Shown here in pieces: positions 38,583-48,542 of a stretch of DNA of 64,000 bases. The translations under genes and the position numbers were made by a program. The notes below the pieces were generated by a model. That model searched no databases, had not been told where the DNA came from, and saw only the letters and a list, made by a program, of their open reading frames with translations. Position 1 is the stretch's first letter. Every line of letters starts with the position of its first letter. The stretch is taken from positions 213,442 to 277,441 of the forward strand of contig JARHXX010000003.1 of the NCBI GenBank assembly GCA_029269125.1, in the 5' to 3' direction. The stretch comes from Kiritimatiellaeota bacterium B1221. GTDB taxonomy: Bacteria > Verrucomicrobiota > Kiritimatiellia > SS1-B-03-39 > UBA6053.

Positions 38583-39680
38583 TCAACTGAATGCACGGCG
38601 GGAATGCTCTTGGCGTATTCTCAAATACAGTTTCCGGGAGCGCCCGGGCAAGGTTCGAATGAAAGGATACGTTAAACGCCCGATTTCATAAGAATTTTGG
38701 CCCGGTGTAACCGCAAATTTTGCCGCAGATTTTTCGGCGATTGCGGACCGATAGCCACTTTCTTCCAACAGTGAATACGCGATTTTTCCGCAAACACCCC
38801 AGGGAAAACAGATTTGGGTGACTTTGGTCGGCAATCTTTTTTCTAGATCCTCGCGGGATTGGGTGAGTTCATAGGAAATCGCATGTAGTTGTTCTTCCGG
38901 CGTTTCAATCTGCAGGAAGTATTTTTTATACAAAAAAGGAGCCACATCGGGATCATCATGGATGGCTTTTACCACCATGGGATCCACATCATGCCGTACC
39001 CCGTCGCTCAATCGGGAGCGCACAGGCAACAGGGGATGAAATACATTTCGATTGGAAAGGGTTTTTAACTGCGCCCCGCTCTCATTGAGTAATGGCCAAT
39101 TCAGGGGGGGGAGAAACGTTTCGGGTTGAATTAACCGCAGGAATTTATCATGGGAAAAAATATATCCATGCGACCAACTGTTCGACTGCACATCCACCAG
39201 CCCCCTTTTCTGCAAGGCCAGCAATTCTCCCCAGGAGCAGAAAGGATTTTTCGTATAATCCACATCCGGATCATGCCCCGGCTGCCCCCACACCGGCCGG
39301 AGTGCGGGTAATTCAGAAATGCGTCCCGGGATGGCGTAAGTAATCGCCTTAAATCCATATCGTTCCAATAATGGCGCAACCACCGTCCATACACTGGCCC
39401 AGGCATGATCAAAACAGAGAACCACTTCTTTAGGATCCGGCTTCCGATTCCCTTCGATGAAGGCTTCCATTTCAGCCGACTGAATGGTCCGATACCCATT
39501 TTCCATCAAATAGATAAGGTAGGGTTCCAACTCCTGACGGGTGATCCGGGAGAACTTAAATACCGGCAGGCAGCCGCCTCTTCCCAAACCAAACACAAAC
39601 GAGGGCCACTTCCCTTTCAGAAACTGGAGCTTTTCATGCCAAAAAGAATCCCGTTCGTTGAATGGAATGGGATTTTTCAT
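38583..39680 (-). CDS. Polysaccharide deacetylase-like protein (NodB homology), atypical active site
   Basis: A 365-residue protein related to carbohydrate esterase family 4. Motif 1, usually T-F-D-D-G, reads LCFDHAW with D91 and H92, so the second, metal-binding aspartate is a histidine. Motif 2, usually H-x3-H, may be SWSHGYIFSHDKF (H171 and H177), with longer spacing. A later segment ICFPWGVCGKIAYSLLEESG corresponds to the usual R-x-P-x-G-x region. No clear signal peptide is seen. Overall fold assignment is good, but activity is uncertain. It lies between pyrD and the glycosyltransferase-like gene on one strand; the short gap to pyrD (2 bases) suggests a shared transcript. Confidence 0.75.
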   Translation of the reverse strand: MKNPIPFNERDSFWHEKLQFLKGKWPSFVFGLGRGGCLPVFKFSRITRQELEPYLIYLMENGYRTIQSAEMEAFIEGNRKPDPKEVVLCFDHAWASVWTVVAPLLERYGFKAITYAIPGRISELPALRPVWGQPGHDPDVDYTKNPFCSWGELLALQKRGLVDVQSNSWSHGYIFSHDKFLRLIQPETFLPPLNWPLLNESGAQLKTLSNRNVFHPLLPVRSRLSDGVRHDVDPMVVKAIHDDPDVAPFLYKKYFLQIETPEEQLHAISYELTQSREDLEKRLPTKVTQICFPWGVCGKIAYSLLEESGYRSAIAEKSAAKFAVTPGQNSYEIGRLTYPFIRTLPGRSRKLYLRIRQEHSRRAFS

Positions 39681-39682
39681 AC

Positions 39683-40693
39683 TTACAAGCCATTAACAAT
39701 TTCGGAAATCAAACCCGGACCCCGATAAATGAGTCCGGAATAAACCTGCACCAATTTGGCGCCTGCATCTAATTTTTCCTTTGCATCATCCGCGGAGAAG
39801 ATGCCTCCGACACCAATTATCGGCATCTTACCATCCAGCCGTTTCGACAAGCCTTTGATGATTTCCGTTGACCGTTGCCGAACCGGTGCCCCACTCAATC
39901 CCCCCGCCTCTTCGGCCCGGGGATGTCCGGCCACCGCGGTTCGATCCAGCGTGGTATTGGTGGCAATCACCGCATCCATCCCGGATCCGAGCAAAGCTTC
40001 CACAATAAAATCAAGTTGGGCCTCGTCCAGGTCCGGCGCAATTTTGACCGCAATGGGAGTGTGGACACCGGTTTCTTTCATCAGAGCTTTGCGGGTATCC
40101 GCAATCGAACGCAACAGGTCCGTGAAGGCATCCCCTTTTTGCAACTCACGTAAGTTGCTGGTATTGGGGGACGAAATATTTACAGTCACGTAGTCCGCCC
40201 GCTTATACACCGCACGTAAACCCAACACATAATCAGCTTCGGCCCGTTCAATCGGGGTATTAAAATTTTTACCAATATTGATTCCGACAATGCCCTGATA
40301 GCGGGCCTGACTGAGATGATCCAGCAACGCATTTACGCCGCCATTGTTAAAACCCATGCGGTTAATCACCCCTTCATGTTCCGGGAGTCGGAAGAGTCGC
40401 GGTTTCGGGTTTCCGGGTTGCGGAAGCGGAGTCACGGTTCCCAGCTCAAGAAACCCAAATCCCAATGAAGCCAAACCGTCAATGCAGGTGCCATCCTTAT
40501 CCATTCCTGCGGCCAAACCTACCGGATTGGCAAATCGGAGCCCCATCATTTCCACCGGTTTATCAGGAACCGGACCCGCCATAAAATGGGGTTTTCCGGG
40601 ACGCGCAGTCTTTTGTAACAGTTTTAGAGTCCGTTCATGAACCTTCTCGGGGTCCATACGAAAAGCAATGGATTTAAAAAGTGGGTAAAGCAT
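39683..40693 (-). CDS. pyrD: Dihydroorotate dehydrogenase, class 2 (quinone-dependent)
   Basis: A 336-residue FMN enzyme oxidising dihydroorotate to orotate in pyrimidine synthesis, attached to the membrane by its N-terminal helices. The start is set at MLYPLFKSIAFRMDPEKVHE, the usual class 2 beginning, after an AGGGAG site; the longer frame to 40756 overlaps fabF. Signatures include FMN and substrate segments GLAAGMDKDG, NRMGFNNGG, VTVNISSPNTSNLRELQ (with the catalytic serine region) and IIGVGGI. Length and N terminus clearly mark class 2. It follows fabF by ten bases. Confidence 0.95.
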   Translation of the reverse strand: MLYPLFKSIAFRMDPEKVHERTLKLLQKTARPGKPHFMAGPVPDKPVEMMGLRFANPVGLAAGMDKDGTCIDGLASLGFGFLELGTVTPLPQPGNPKPRLFRLPEHEGVINRMGFNNGGVNALLDHLSQARYQGIVGINIGKNFNTPIERAEADYVLGLRAVYKRADYVTVNISSPNTSNLRELQKGDAFTDLLRSIADTRKALMKETGVHTPIAVKIAPDLDEAQLDFIVEALLGSGMDAVIATNTTLDRTAVAGHPRAEEAGGLSGAPVRQRSTEIIKGLSKRLDGKMPIIGVGGIFSADDAKEKLDAGAKLVQVYSGLIYRGPGLISEIVNGL

Positions 40694-40703
40694 AAAGACT
40701 CCC

Positions 40704-41939
40704 TTAGTCTTTTTTGAACAGGACACAACAATTGTGTCCGCCAAATCCGAAAGCATTACTCAAAGCCACCTTCACCGTTTTCTCTTTGGCCGTGTTGGGG
40801 GTGATGTCTAAATCACAGGCCGGATCAGGAGTTTCATAATTAATCGTCGGTGGTATGGCCCCGCGATTCATCGCCAAAATGGAAACAACCGCTTCAATGG
40901 CCGCCGCCCCCGCGAGTAAATGTCCGGTCATCGATTTGGTGGAGCTGATACTTAAACGATGCGCACTTTCCCCAAATGCCCGATGAATGGCCCGGGTTTC
41001 TCCGGCATCATTCAATACCGTGCTGGTTCCATGGGCATTGATATAATCCACCTCTTCCGGGTTCACGCCCCCCTTCTCCATTGCCAATTTCATACAGCGG
41101 GCCGCTTGGCGCGCTTCAGGGTCCGGCGCCACAATATGATGGGCATCACAGGTGCGCCCCGCTCCGGCAATCTCAGCATAAATCCGGGCACCACGCTTTT
41201 TGGCGTGGGCTTCACTTTCAAGCACCAGTACCGCCGCCCCTTCGCCCATCACAAACCCGCAGCGATCCGCATCAAAAGGACGGGAGGCCCGTTGGGGTTC
41301 ATCCTGATAATTTCGGCACAATGCGCGCATCGCGGAAAAACTGCCAACCCCCATTTCATTGATAGATCCTTCGCATCCACCAGCCAGCATAACATCCGCC
41401 TCGCCCCGTTTAATCAGGTCCATGGCATCCGCCAAAGCGTGATTCCCCCCTGCACAGGCGGTGGTCACCACATAATTGGGTCCATTCAGCCCATATTTGA
41501 TCGCAATATGCCCGGAAACAATATTCAGAATCAATTGGGAAACCATAAAAGGAGAAAACGCTTTAGGCCCTTTTTCAGGAAGCGCCATTCCGGCTTTTTG
41601 GGCCACATGCAATCCGCCGGTCCCGCACCCCATCACCACCCCGGCCCGTTCTGAATCAATTTCATCCGAATTCAGACCTGCATCTTCCCAGGCATCAATG
41701 GCGGCCGCAAATCCAAACTGACTGAACGGATCCATTTTTTTCGCATCTTTGGCCGGCATGTATATATCAGAATCAAAAGCGGTCACCTCTGCGGCGATTT
41801 GCACAGGATATGCCGAGGCATCAAAACTTTGAATACGACGCACCCCCGAAGTGCCTGACAAAAGAGCGTTCCAGAAAGAATCCAACGTGCATCCCAAAGG
41901 GGAAATGACACCCATACCGGTTATGACCACTTTATTCAT
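40704..41939 (-). CDS. fabF: 3-oxoacyl-[acyl-carrier-protein] synthase II
   Basis: A 411-residue condensing enzyme that elongates acyl-ACP in fatty acid synthesis. The nucleophile C162 is in TTACAGGNHAL, and the two histidines are H303 (NAHGTSTVLND) and H340 (TKSMTGHLLAGA). The C terminus has the family ending NAFGFGGHNCCVLF. No acpP or fabG gene adjoins it, so it is not in a fab cluster. It leads the minus-strand run fabF-pyrD-deacetylase-glycosyltransferase-nth. The gap to mnmA upstream is about 106 bases with a short A/T-flanked CCG that might be a poor terminator. Confidence 0.96.
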   Translation of the reverse strand: MNKVVITGMGVISPLGCTLDSFWNALLSGTSGVRRIQSFDASAYPVQIAAEVTAFDSDIYMPAKDAKKMDPFSQFGFAAAIDAWEDAGLNSDEIDSERAGVVMGCGTGGLHVAQKAGMALPEKGPKAFSPFMVSQLILNIVSGHIAIKYGLNGPNYVVTTACAGGNHALADAMDLIKRGEADVMLAGGCEGSINEMGVGSFSAMRALCRNYQDEPQRASRPFDADRCGFVMGEGAAVLVLESEAHAKKRGARIYAEIAGAGRTCDAHHIVAPDPEARQAARCMKLAMEKGGVNPEEVDYINAHGTSTVLNDAGETRAIHRAFGESAHRLSISSTKSMTGHLLAGAAAIEAVVSILAMNRGAIPPTINYETPDPACDLDITPNTAKEKTVKVALSNAFGFGGHNCCVLFKKD

Positions 41940-42045
41940 AAGAATTTAGTTAGCAGGAAACAAGGTAAGGGGCAAGTGAAGGAACGTTCAATCTTTTAAA
42001 AAACCGTTTTTTTTTAACAGTGGGCTTTACAGGATGTGCAGCGGA

Positions 42046-43134
42046 TCAATCGCCGATTTCCACATAAATCCCGCCACCTAATAAAACGTCGTTAGCGTAC
42101 AAAGCACAAATCTGGCCCTTGGCAATTGCCCGCTGGGGCTGACTCCATTCTATGCGGGCACCCCCTTCCTCGAGAGGAATATATGTAATATCCACCGATT
42201 TCGCCCGGTAACGCGGACGTGCCTGAATTTGACACCTTTCCATGATGGGGTCACCGGTAAATGAAAGTTGACGAATGACACAGCTGTTGGAATAAAGATT
42301 CGGGGTATCCGGCTCATCAAAGGCAATCACCAGCTCGCGGGATTCCTTGCGTTTCTCCACCACCACATAACTTTTCTTAAAAGTGTTTGAAGCAACCCCG
42401 ATTCCTTTACGTTGCCCCAGGGTATAAAAATGTAATCCGCGGTGCTTCCCTAAAACTCTTCCATCCTGAGAAACAATATTTCCGGGCTCATCCGGCAGGT
42501 ACGTGCTCAAGAAGTCGGACATTTTAATCTGCCCGATAAAACAAATCCCCTGACTGTCCTTTTTGGCGGCAGTGGGCAGACCAAATTTTTCGGCGACTTT
42601 TCGTACATCCGGTTTAAGCAACTCACCAATGGGAAAGCGGGCGGCCTGCACCTGTTCCGGTTGCATCATGGCCAGAAAATAGGTCTGGTCTTTGTTGGGA
42701 TCGAGACCGGTGAGGATTTCACGCCGTCCATCATCCCTTACCCGACTGCGGGCATAATGCCCGGTGGCCACCGTATCAAACCCTTTGGATAAAGCCCACT
42801 CGCGAAACACCCCAAATTTAATTTCCCGGTTGCACATTACATCAGGATTGGGGGTGATGCCATCTTCATAGCCCTGCAGCAGATAATCCACAATGCGGGT
42901 TTTGTATGCATCCATCAGGTTTACCACTTCAAAAGGAATACCCAAGGTGCCGGCGACTGCGGAGGCATCCTCCACATCCTGCATCCAGGGACAATCCCCC
43001 AGGATATTGTCCTCATTGATCCAGTTTTTCATGTAGGCAGCAGAGACATCATAGCCCTGCTCCAGCAGCAACGCCGCTGCTGCAGAACTGTCCACCCCAC
43101 CGGAGAGCGCCACCATAATCTTCTTTTTCGACAT
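42046..43134 (-). CDS. mnmA: tRNA-specific 2-thiouridylase
   Basis: A 362-residue enzyme that thiolates U34 of tRNA for Lys, Glu and Gln. The PP-loop ALSGGVDSSAAAALL (residues 9-23) binds ATP. The two catalytic cysteines are C101 in TPNPDVMCNREIKFG and C197 in DSQGICFIGQ. The segment LGQRKGIGV lies in the central domain. It starts five bases after the UPF0182 gene, so the two share a transcript. Identity is secure. Confidence 0.96.
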   Translation of the reverse strand: MSKKKIMVALSGGVDSSAAAALLLEQGYDVSAAYMKNWINEDNILGDCPWMQDVEDASAVAGTLGIPFEVVNLMDAYKTRIVDYLLQGYEDGITPNPDVMCNREIKFGVFREWALSKGFDTVATGHYARSRVRDDGRREILTGLDPNKDQTYFLAMMQPEQVQAARFPIGELLKPDVRKVAEKFGLPTAAKKDSQGICFIGQIKMSDFLSTYLPDEPGNIVSQDGRVLGKHRGLHFYTLGQRKGIGVASNTFKKSYVVVEKRKESRELVIAFDEPDTPNLYSNSCVIRQLSFTGDPIMERCQIQARPRYRAKSVDITYIPLEEGGARIEWSQPQRAIAKGQICALYANDVLLGGGIYVEIGD

Positions 43135-43139
43135 CTGGC

Positions 43140-45824
43140 TTATTCTGGGCTGACGTCTTCAGTCACCGGATCCAATATCGGTTCAATCAGCACTTCATCA
43201 ATGTCTTCCTGAAACGTTTCCATAAAGGGCACGGAATCATCTGAAAGTTTATCATGGATACGGCGCATGGCTTTTTCAATGGATACGTCCATCACCACTT
43301 CTTCATCCACACAGACAATCACCCGTTTGAGCTGCGGAATACTTAGACTGCCGGTGGCCTCCATGTAGAAAGGCTGAATGTATATAATCCGTCCATCGAT
43401 CGGCAAAATAATCATTTTACCCCGCTTCACTTCTGATCCCTGCTGGTTCCACAAAGTGATGCTTTGAGCAATATCCGTATTCTGATCAATCAATGCATTT
43501 ACCTGAGGCGGACCGATAATGGTGCTGCCTTTCGGGAATGTGTAAAAAATAATTTCTCCGTAATGGTCCCCATCTGATCGAACCACCCCCAGGGCGCGGA
43601 GATTTCGGGGCTTGGTGTCTTCAGAATTCTTCACCCCTGCCAGTTCCGCTTCCTTATCGATATAGGGCAATAAAGGTGTTAACAGCAGAAATTCACGTTT
43701 GCCGGGTTCAATTAAATCCAACGTGATGTAATACGGACGCATTTCAATCAGAGAATCCTGGTGGGTGAACTCCGCAAATTGCAAACGGTCTTCACTCAGA
43801 TAATAAATTTCAGGGTCCTCCTGATGATAAATCGCGTACATCCGCATCTGAATTTCAAAAAGATTCCGGGGATACCGAATCTGACTTCTCAAATCATCCG
43901 GCATTTCCGAGAGATCCTCGATCAAGTTGGGATACATTTTCTGATAGGCCCGGCCAATAGGGTCTGTGGGATCTGCAAGATAATATTTGACGGTACCCTC
44001 ATAGGCATCCACCACAATTTTGATGGAATTCCGGATATAATTCAGGTCGTTATTAAACGGTTGAGAATTCGGATACCATTTACTGGTGGTGTATGCATCC
44101 ACAATCCAGTACATCCGGTCAGGCGTAACCGCCAGATAGGGATTATCATCCAACTGAAAGAACGGGGTTAATTCTTCAATCCGATCCACGATATTCCGGA
44201 TGAAATGAATGCGGCTGTCTTTGGTGGTTTGGGTTGTGAAAAACAGATTCCGGTCTTTAAAATAAATCGCGAACAACGTTTTTTTCAGGAATCCGGAAAT
44301 GGCGACGCCACCTTTTCCATCATATTTACTGGTAACAGCCCCGTTTCCTTCACCTCCGGGATAATGAAACTCCCCGTTTTCATTGGGGGCAATTACGTAA
44401 TCCAAATCTTCCATGCCGTAGTAAATGCCCAGATGATTCACATCATAGCCCATTTGGGATTCAGGAGGCATGTTTTGGATAAACCAACGCATCCGCTCTT
44501 CCCCGCTTTGGGCCGCCGGGGTCATAACCATCCCATATCCATGTGTGTATTTTAACCGCTGATTCACCCAATTCTTGGCCTGAGCCGCGATGCCATCGGT
44601 ATTGATTTCCCGGGCAGCCAAATAGACTTGCTGTAAACTTTCATTGATCATGTAGCGGGCGGCATCCACCCCGCTAAAACGGTAATAGGGGCGTAAAGCC
44701 TGCATTTGCTGGTAAACGGATTCCAGAAGCTCACTGTCCCATAAAGGGATATTGTCTAATTCGTTTAAGCCACCCGCCAAACTGAAAGAGGCGCCCGCTT
44801 CTTGCAACTCAAACGGTCTCCGTTTGACCCGGGTCAATTGATAGGCATCTAACGTCGCATCAATGGACTGCTTGATATACGGTCCCTGCACCCCTAATTC
44901 GTTGGGTACCACGTGCATAATATTTACGGAATTAAATAAGGCCTTGCTGTTGCGGACCCCATGGGCCACCAGAGACAAAATCACGAAAAGAATTACGGTT
45001 TTTAATCCCCGCTGACGGTAGATCCACAGAATGATGGAGATCGCCAAAGGAAGCATCATAAATGCAGCCAAACCGATCAAAGGCATTTGCCAGAAGACTT
45101 CCGTGTAACCGGGACCATAAAAGAGTTCGGCATTATTGGTGGTGTACTGAAGCATCAGTACTTCCAGTCCATATTCTGCGGCGTGCACCAGTAAAATGGA
45201 GAACACCACCAGGGATAAATGAAATTTTGCCCCCCGGTAAAGCGGCTGCCCCTCTTTGGAAAGCATCTTCAATTCCGCGGCATACAACACCACCAGCGCA
45301 ATTAATAAGAAAACCAGGGTCAACAGAATCCGGCCATGAATCAACTTCAGCAAAGGCAATGCAAAAAGGTAAAAGGATACGTCTAATCGAAATAGTGCAT
45401 CCGCACTGCCCGTTTGCGGAGCATTAAAATAAAGTAAAAAGTTTTCCCATTCCCTGAAAATCGGCAGGGCCAGGGGAATGGCCAAGATGAATGCCAATGG
45501 TGTATACACCTTGAGCGAACCGCTTCTGAAACCCTCAACTACTTTTTTGAATTTACTTTCTTTATGAAACTTGGTGACCCCCAAATACCGGGATGCGATC
45601 CAGAAATTCAGAAAAAGCATGAGAAAGAAAACAATAGTGACCCCGGTAAAGACAATATATTTATATCCGAGCTTGAGCAGCATAAACGGCAAATAGCCCA
45701 AAGAATCATACCAAAGGGCTTTCACCACAAAGTCGATCAGGAACGTATTAATCAGGACCAATCCTAACCCTAACACCAATACCAAAGGGACCAGCACACG
45801 CAAAATTTTCGGAAATCGTTTCAT
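43140..45824 (-). CDS. UPF0182 family membrane protein
   Basis: An 894-residue member of the uncharacterised UPF0182/DUF1537-unrelated membrane family. Roughly seven helices fill residues 1-300 (RVLVPLVLVLGLGLVLINTF, IVFTGVTIVFFLMLFLNFWI), followed by a large extracytoplasmic domain. The family-typical region reads DNPYLAVTPDRMYWIVDAYT and continues to NSIKIVVDAYEGTVKYYLAD. The C terminus is acidic. No catalytic residues are known for this family. It sits between a HAD phosphatase gene and mnmA with short gaps. Confidence 0.92.
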   Translation of the reverse strand: MKRFPKILRVLVPLVLVLGLGLVLINTFLIDFVVKALWYDSLGYLPFMLLKLGYKYIVFTGVTIVFFLMLFLNFWIASRYLGVTKFHKESKFKKVVEGFRSGSLKVYTPLAFILAIPLALPIFREWENFLLYFNAPQTGSADALFRLDVSFYLFALPLLKLIHGRILLTLVFLLIALVVLYAAELKMLSKEGQPLYRGAKFHLSLVVFSILLVHAAEYGLEVLMLQYTTNNAELFYGPGYTEVFWQMPLIGLAAFMMLPLAISIILWIYRQRGLKTVILFVILSLVAHGVRNSKALFNSVNIMHVVPNELGVQGPYIKQSIDATLDAYQLTRVKRRPFELQEAGASFSLAGGLNELDNIPLWDSELLESVYQQMQALRPYYRFSGVDAARYMINESLQQVYLAAREINTDGIAAQAKNWVNQRLKYTHGYGMVMTPAAQSGEERMRWFIQNMPPESQMGYDVNHLGIYYGMEDLDYVIAPNENGEFHYPGGEGNGAVTSKYDGKGGVAISGFLKKTLFAIYFKDRNLFFTTQTTKDSRIHFIRNIVDRIEELTPFFQLDDNPYLAVTPDRMYWIVDAYTTSKWYPNSQPFNNDLNYIRNSIKIVVDAYEGTVKYYLADPTDPIGRAYQKMYPNLIEDLSEMPDDLRSQIRYPRNLFEIQMRMYAIYHQEDPEIYYLSEDRLQFAEFTHQDSLIEMRPYYITLDLIEPGKREFLLLTPLLPYIDKEAELAGVKNSEDTKPRNLRALGVVRSDGDHYGEIIFYTFPKGSTIIGPPQVNALIDQNTDIAQSITLWNQQGSEVKRGKMIILPIDGRIIYIQPFYMEATGSLSIPQLKRVIVCVDEEVVMDVSIEKAMRRIHDKLSDDSVPFMETFQEDIDEVLIEPILDPVTEDVSPE

Positions 45825-45895
45825 AGTTCTCTATTAAGGTTTCGGGGCATCGGGTGCAAGGGCAATGTCGCAGGTCTTGCAGGAAGAAAATGGAA

Positions 45896-46567
45896 TTATC
45901 CCATCCAATCCGTTAAAAATTCCGGTGCCTGCGTCAGATCCTGAAAAATATGGTCTGCAAACAATGCCATTGCCGGGTCGACCGGGAAAAATTCGGGGAC
46001 CAGCAGGGCCATTGCGCCGGAACGCTGGGCGGCCTCAATCCCGGGTGCGGAATCTTCAAATACCGCACAACGGCTGATGCAAACCCCCAGTCCCTCCGCC
46101 GCACGTTCAAATATTTCAGGTTCGGGTTTTCCGCGGTCAATTTCATCTCCCGCAATCACAAAAGAAAAAAAGTCCCGCAAACCGGTGCGCCCCAGTTTGT
46201 CTTCGGCCTGCTCCGCCCGGCTGGATGTCGCCAACGCCATCGGAACTTTTTTCACCTGAAGCCACTCCAACAATGCCCGGGCACCCTTTTTGATTGGTGG
46301 AGGTGCTTCGGTTACCAAACGGTGATAATGAAAATTCGCACGATCCAGCAAAGGGGCCACATTCTCATCAGGCAACGCCGCCTCAACGATCGCCTGAATA
46401 TCGACCATATTGCGGCCCACCATACTTTTTTTCACTTCTTCTGTAACAAACAGACCTGTATCCTCTCCGGCATGGTCCCAGGATGCAGCCCCGATTCGTT
46501 CAGTATCAATAAGGGTGCCATCCATATCAAAGATGACGGCTTGAAGTTTTTGATGTATTTTTTCCAT
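45896..46567 (-). CDS. HAD-superfamily phosphatase/phosphomutase (beta-phosphoglucomutase-like)
   Basis: A 223-residue hydrolase with a small helical cap. Motif I is VIFDMDGTLIDTE, with the nucleophile and acid/base aspartates; motif II is LATSSRAEQAE; motif III and IV are spread over DRGKPEPEIFERAAEGLG and CAVFEDSAPGIEAA. The DxDGTLxDTE opening and cap type match phosphoglycolate phosphatase or beta-phosphoglucomutase relatives. Substrate cannot be predicted. It is divergent from lysA and probably the first gene of the run with UPF0182 and mnmA. Confidence 0.88.
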   Translation of the reverse strand: MEKIHQKLQAVIFDMDGTLIDTERIGAASWDHAGEDTGLFVTEEVKKSMVGRNMVDIQAIVEAALPDENVAPLLDRANFHYHRLVTEAPPPIKKGARALLEWLQVKKVPMALATSSRAEQAEDKLGRTGLRDFFSFVIAGDEIDRGKPEPEIFERAAEGLGVCISRCAVFEDSAPGIEAAQRSGAMALLVPEFFPVDPAMALFADHIFQDLTQAPEFLTDWMG

Positions 46568-46639
46568 GTTCCTGCTTTCCTCAGGGCAAAAAGCGATTAA
46601 ATCAACTAACTCTTCTAACTTTCTGATCCCCTATTTCAC

Positions 46640-47896
46640 ATGTCACTTGAAACTCTTCGATATTTAACGCCGTCACAGGTTCGCCAACTCGCCACTGAAT
46701 ACGGCACCCCTCTTTACGTTTACAGTGAACAGGAGTTGCGTCAGCGTGCCGAAGAAACACTTGCGTTCCCCAACCCTTTTGGACTCACGGTCCGCTTTGC
46801 CATGAAAGCGTGCCCGAACCGCAATGTGCTCAAAATCTTTGCAGAAATGGGACTCCACATTGACGCCAGTTCCGGTTGGGAAGTACAACGGGCGATGGCC
46901 GCCGGGATTCCCGCCCAACATATTTCACTTAGCGCCCAGGAATTACCCGCCAATCTCGGTGAACTTTTGGATGCCGGAATTGTGTTTAACGCGACCAGCT
47001 TGAATCAGATACGTGTGACCGGTGAAACACGTCCCGGACATGAAATAGGTGTTCGCTTCAACCCGGGCTTGGGATCCGGCGGAACCAACCGCACCAACGT
47101 CGGCGGCCCCGCCAGTTCTTTCGGTATCTGGCATGAACAAGCCGATGAGGCTTTGACCCTGTTAAATCAATACAACCTTCGCTGCGTCCGGTTTCACAGC
47201 CATATTGGCAGCGGAAGTGATCCGGAAGTTTGGCAGCGGGTCGCCGTCATGAATCTTGATCTGGTTCGACGCTTTACCGATGTGAAAACCCTCGATTTAG
47301 GTGGAGGCTTTAAAGTCGGACGCATGGCTTCCGAAAAAAGCACAAACTTGCAGGAAGTCGGAAAACCCATCAAAGAAGCCCTCCAAAGCTTCGCCGAAGA
47401 AACCGGACGTGAATTGCATCTGGAAATTGAACCCGGCACTTATTTGGTCGCCAACGCAGGTTCGGTCATCAGCCGGATTCAGGATAAAGTCAGCACCGGT
47501 AAAGAAGGATATACTTTTTTCCGGCTGAATACGGGGATGACCGATATTTTGCGTCCCAGCATTTACGGCGCGCAACATCCGCTTATTGTGGTAGGCAAAG
47601 AACAGGATATCGACAGCACCCGGGAAGTGGTGGTTGCCGGGCATTGTTGTGAATCCGGAGATATCCTCACCCCCGCCCCCGGCGATCCTGAAGGCCTGCT
47701 CCCCCGTCTGCTTCATGCCGGTGAAATCAATGACTATCTGGTGATCGAGGGAACCGGAGCCTATTGCGCGGCCATGTGTACCCACAATTATAATTCCTTC
47801 CCCGATTCTGCAGAGGTTCTGGTGGCGAAAGATGGCACATCCCGCCTTATCCGCAAAGCCCAGCCGATCGAAACCCTCTGGGAAAGAGAACTCTAA
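46640..47896 (+). CDS. lysA: Diaminopimelate decarboxylase-like PLP enzyme
   Basis: A 418-residue alanine-racemase-fold decarboxylase, predicted to convert meso-diaminopimelate to lysine. The PLP lysine is K56 in RFAMKACPN. The glycine-rich phosphate loop is VKTLDLGGGFKVG, HSHIGSG lies on the barrel, and the partner-subunit residues are in CCESGDIL and EGTGAYCAAM. Length is typical. No Shine-Dalgarno is evident before this ATG, and no lysine riboswitch is apparent in the 70 bases upstream. Ornithine/arginine decarboxylases of the same fold are the alternative, but CESGD followed by GAY-type ends favour the diaminopimelate branch. Confidence 0.88.
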   Translation: MSLETLRYLTPSQVRQLATEYGTPLYVYSEQELRQRAEETLAFPNPFGLTVRFAMKACPNRNVLKIFAEMGLHIDASSGWEVQRAMAAGIPAQHISLSAQELPANLGELLDAGIVFNATSLNQIRVTGETRPGHEIGVRFNPGLGSGGTNRTNVGGPASSFGIWHEQADEALTLLNQYNLRCVRFHSHIGSGSDPEVWQRVAVMNLDLVRRFTDVKTLDLGGGFKVGRMASEKSTNLQEVGKPIKEALQSFAEETGRELHLEIEPGTYLVANAGSVISRIQDKVSTGKEGYTFFRLNTGMTDILRPSIYGAQHPLIVVGKEQDIDSTREVVVAGHCCESGDILTPAPGDPEGLLPRLLHAGEINDYLVIEGTGAYCAAMCTHNYNSFPDSAEVLVAKDGTSRLIRKAQPIETLWEREL

Positions 47897-47911
47897 CCCT
47901 AAAGACGGATC

Positions 47912-47927
47912 GGGGCTTTGCCGCCCC
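47912..47927 (+). terminator. Short GC-rich hairpin after lysA
   Basis: A 5-bp stem GGGGC/GCCCC with a six-base loop lies 15 bases after the lysA stop. There is no T run, so termination is uncertain. The following 240 bases to the sigma-54 promoter hold nothing else I can name. Confidence 0.35.
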
Positions 47928-48169
47928 TCTCGTTCATTTCACCGCATATTTAATATTTGACACGGCATACGCCGGACAAATTCAGTCCACGGCTGATTCT
48001 CATCCTGGGTCGTTGGGAAAATTTCTTCCCCTCCCTTCTAAACCTGTCATTATTGTCAGATTTTTACGACCTCCTCTCTCATTCCCAAAAGCGTCCTCTG
48101 TAAGATTCCCCTGTAATTATGGGGGATAAGTAAACATTTTCTCCAATGCCACCTTGCTTTTAAAGAAGT

Positions 48170-48184
48170 TGGCACAGACGTTGC
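48170..48184 (+). promoter_or_regulatory. Sigma-54 (-24/-12) promoter in front of the nifH remnant
   Basis: TGGCAC (48170-48175), five bases, then TTGC (48181-48184) is an exact match to the RpoN consensus TGGCAC-N5-TTGC, the promoter type used by nif genes. It lies 52 bases before the ATG of the truncated nifH. I searched the 170 bases upstream for the NifA site TGT-N10-ACA and found no perfect copy. Confidence 0.85.
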
Positions 48185-48211
48185 CATGGGTTCAATCACC
48201 GATGAACTTAA

Positions 48212-48493
<282 letters not shown>

Positions 48494-48542
48494 CGGTGCT
48501 GGCTAGCGGAGCCAGAGGGCACGTTAGATTTAAGGAGAACAA

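Noticed and set aside
46568..46639. Lysine riboswitch before lysA
   Set aside because: Only about 70 bases separate lysA from the divergent HAD gene, too short for the roughly 170-base L-box, and no matching helices are visible.
48000..48169. NifA upstream activator site TGT-N10-ACA before the sigma-54 promoter
   Set aside because: Several TGT triplets occur (for example in the CTGTCATTATTGTC stretch), but none has ACA at the right spacing.
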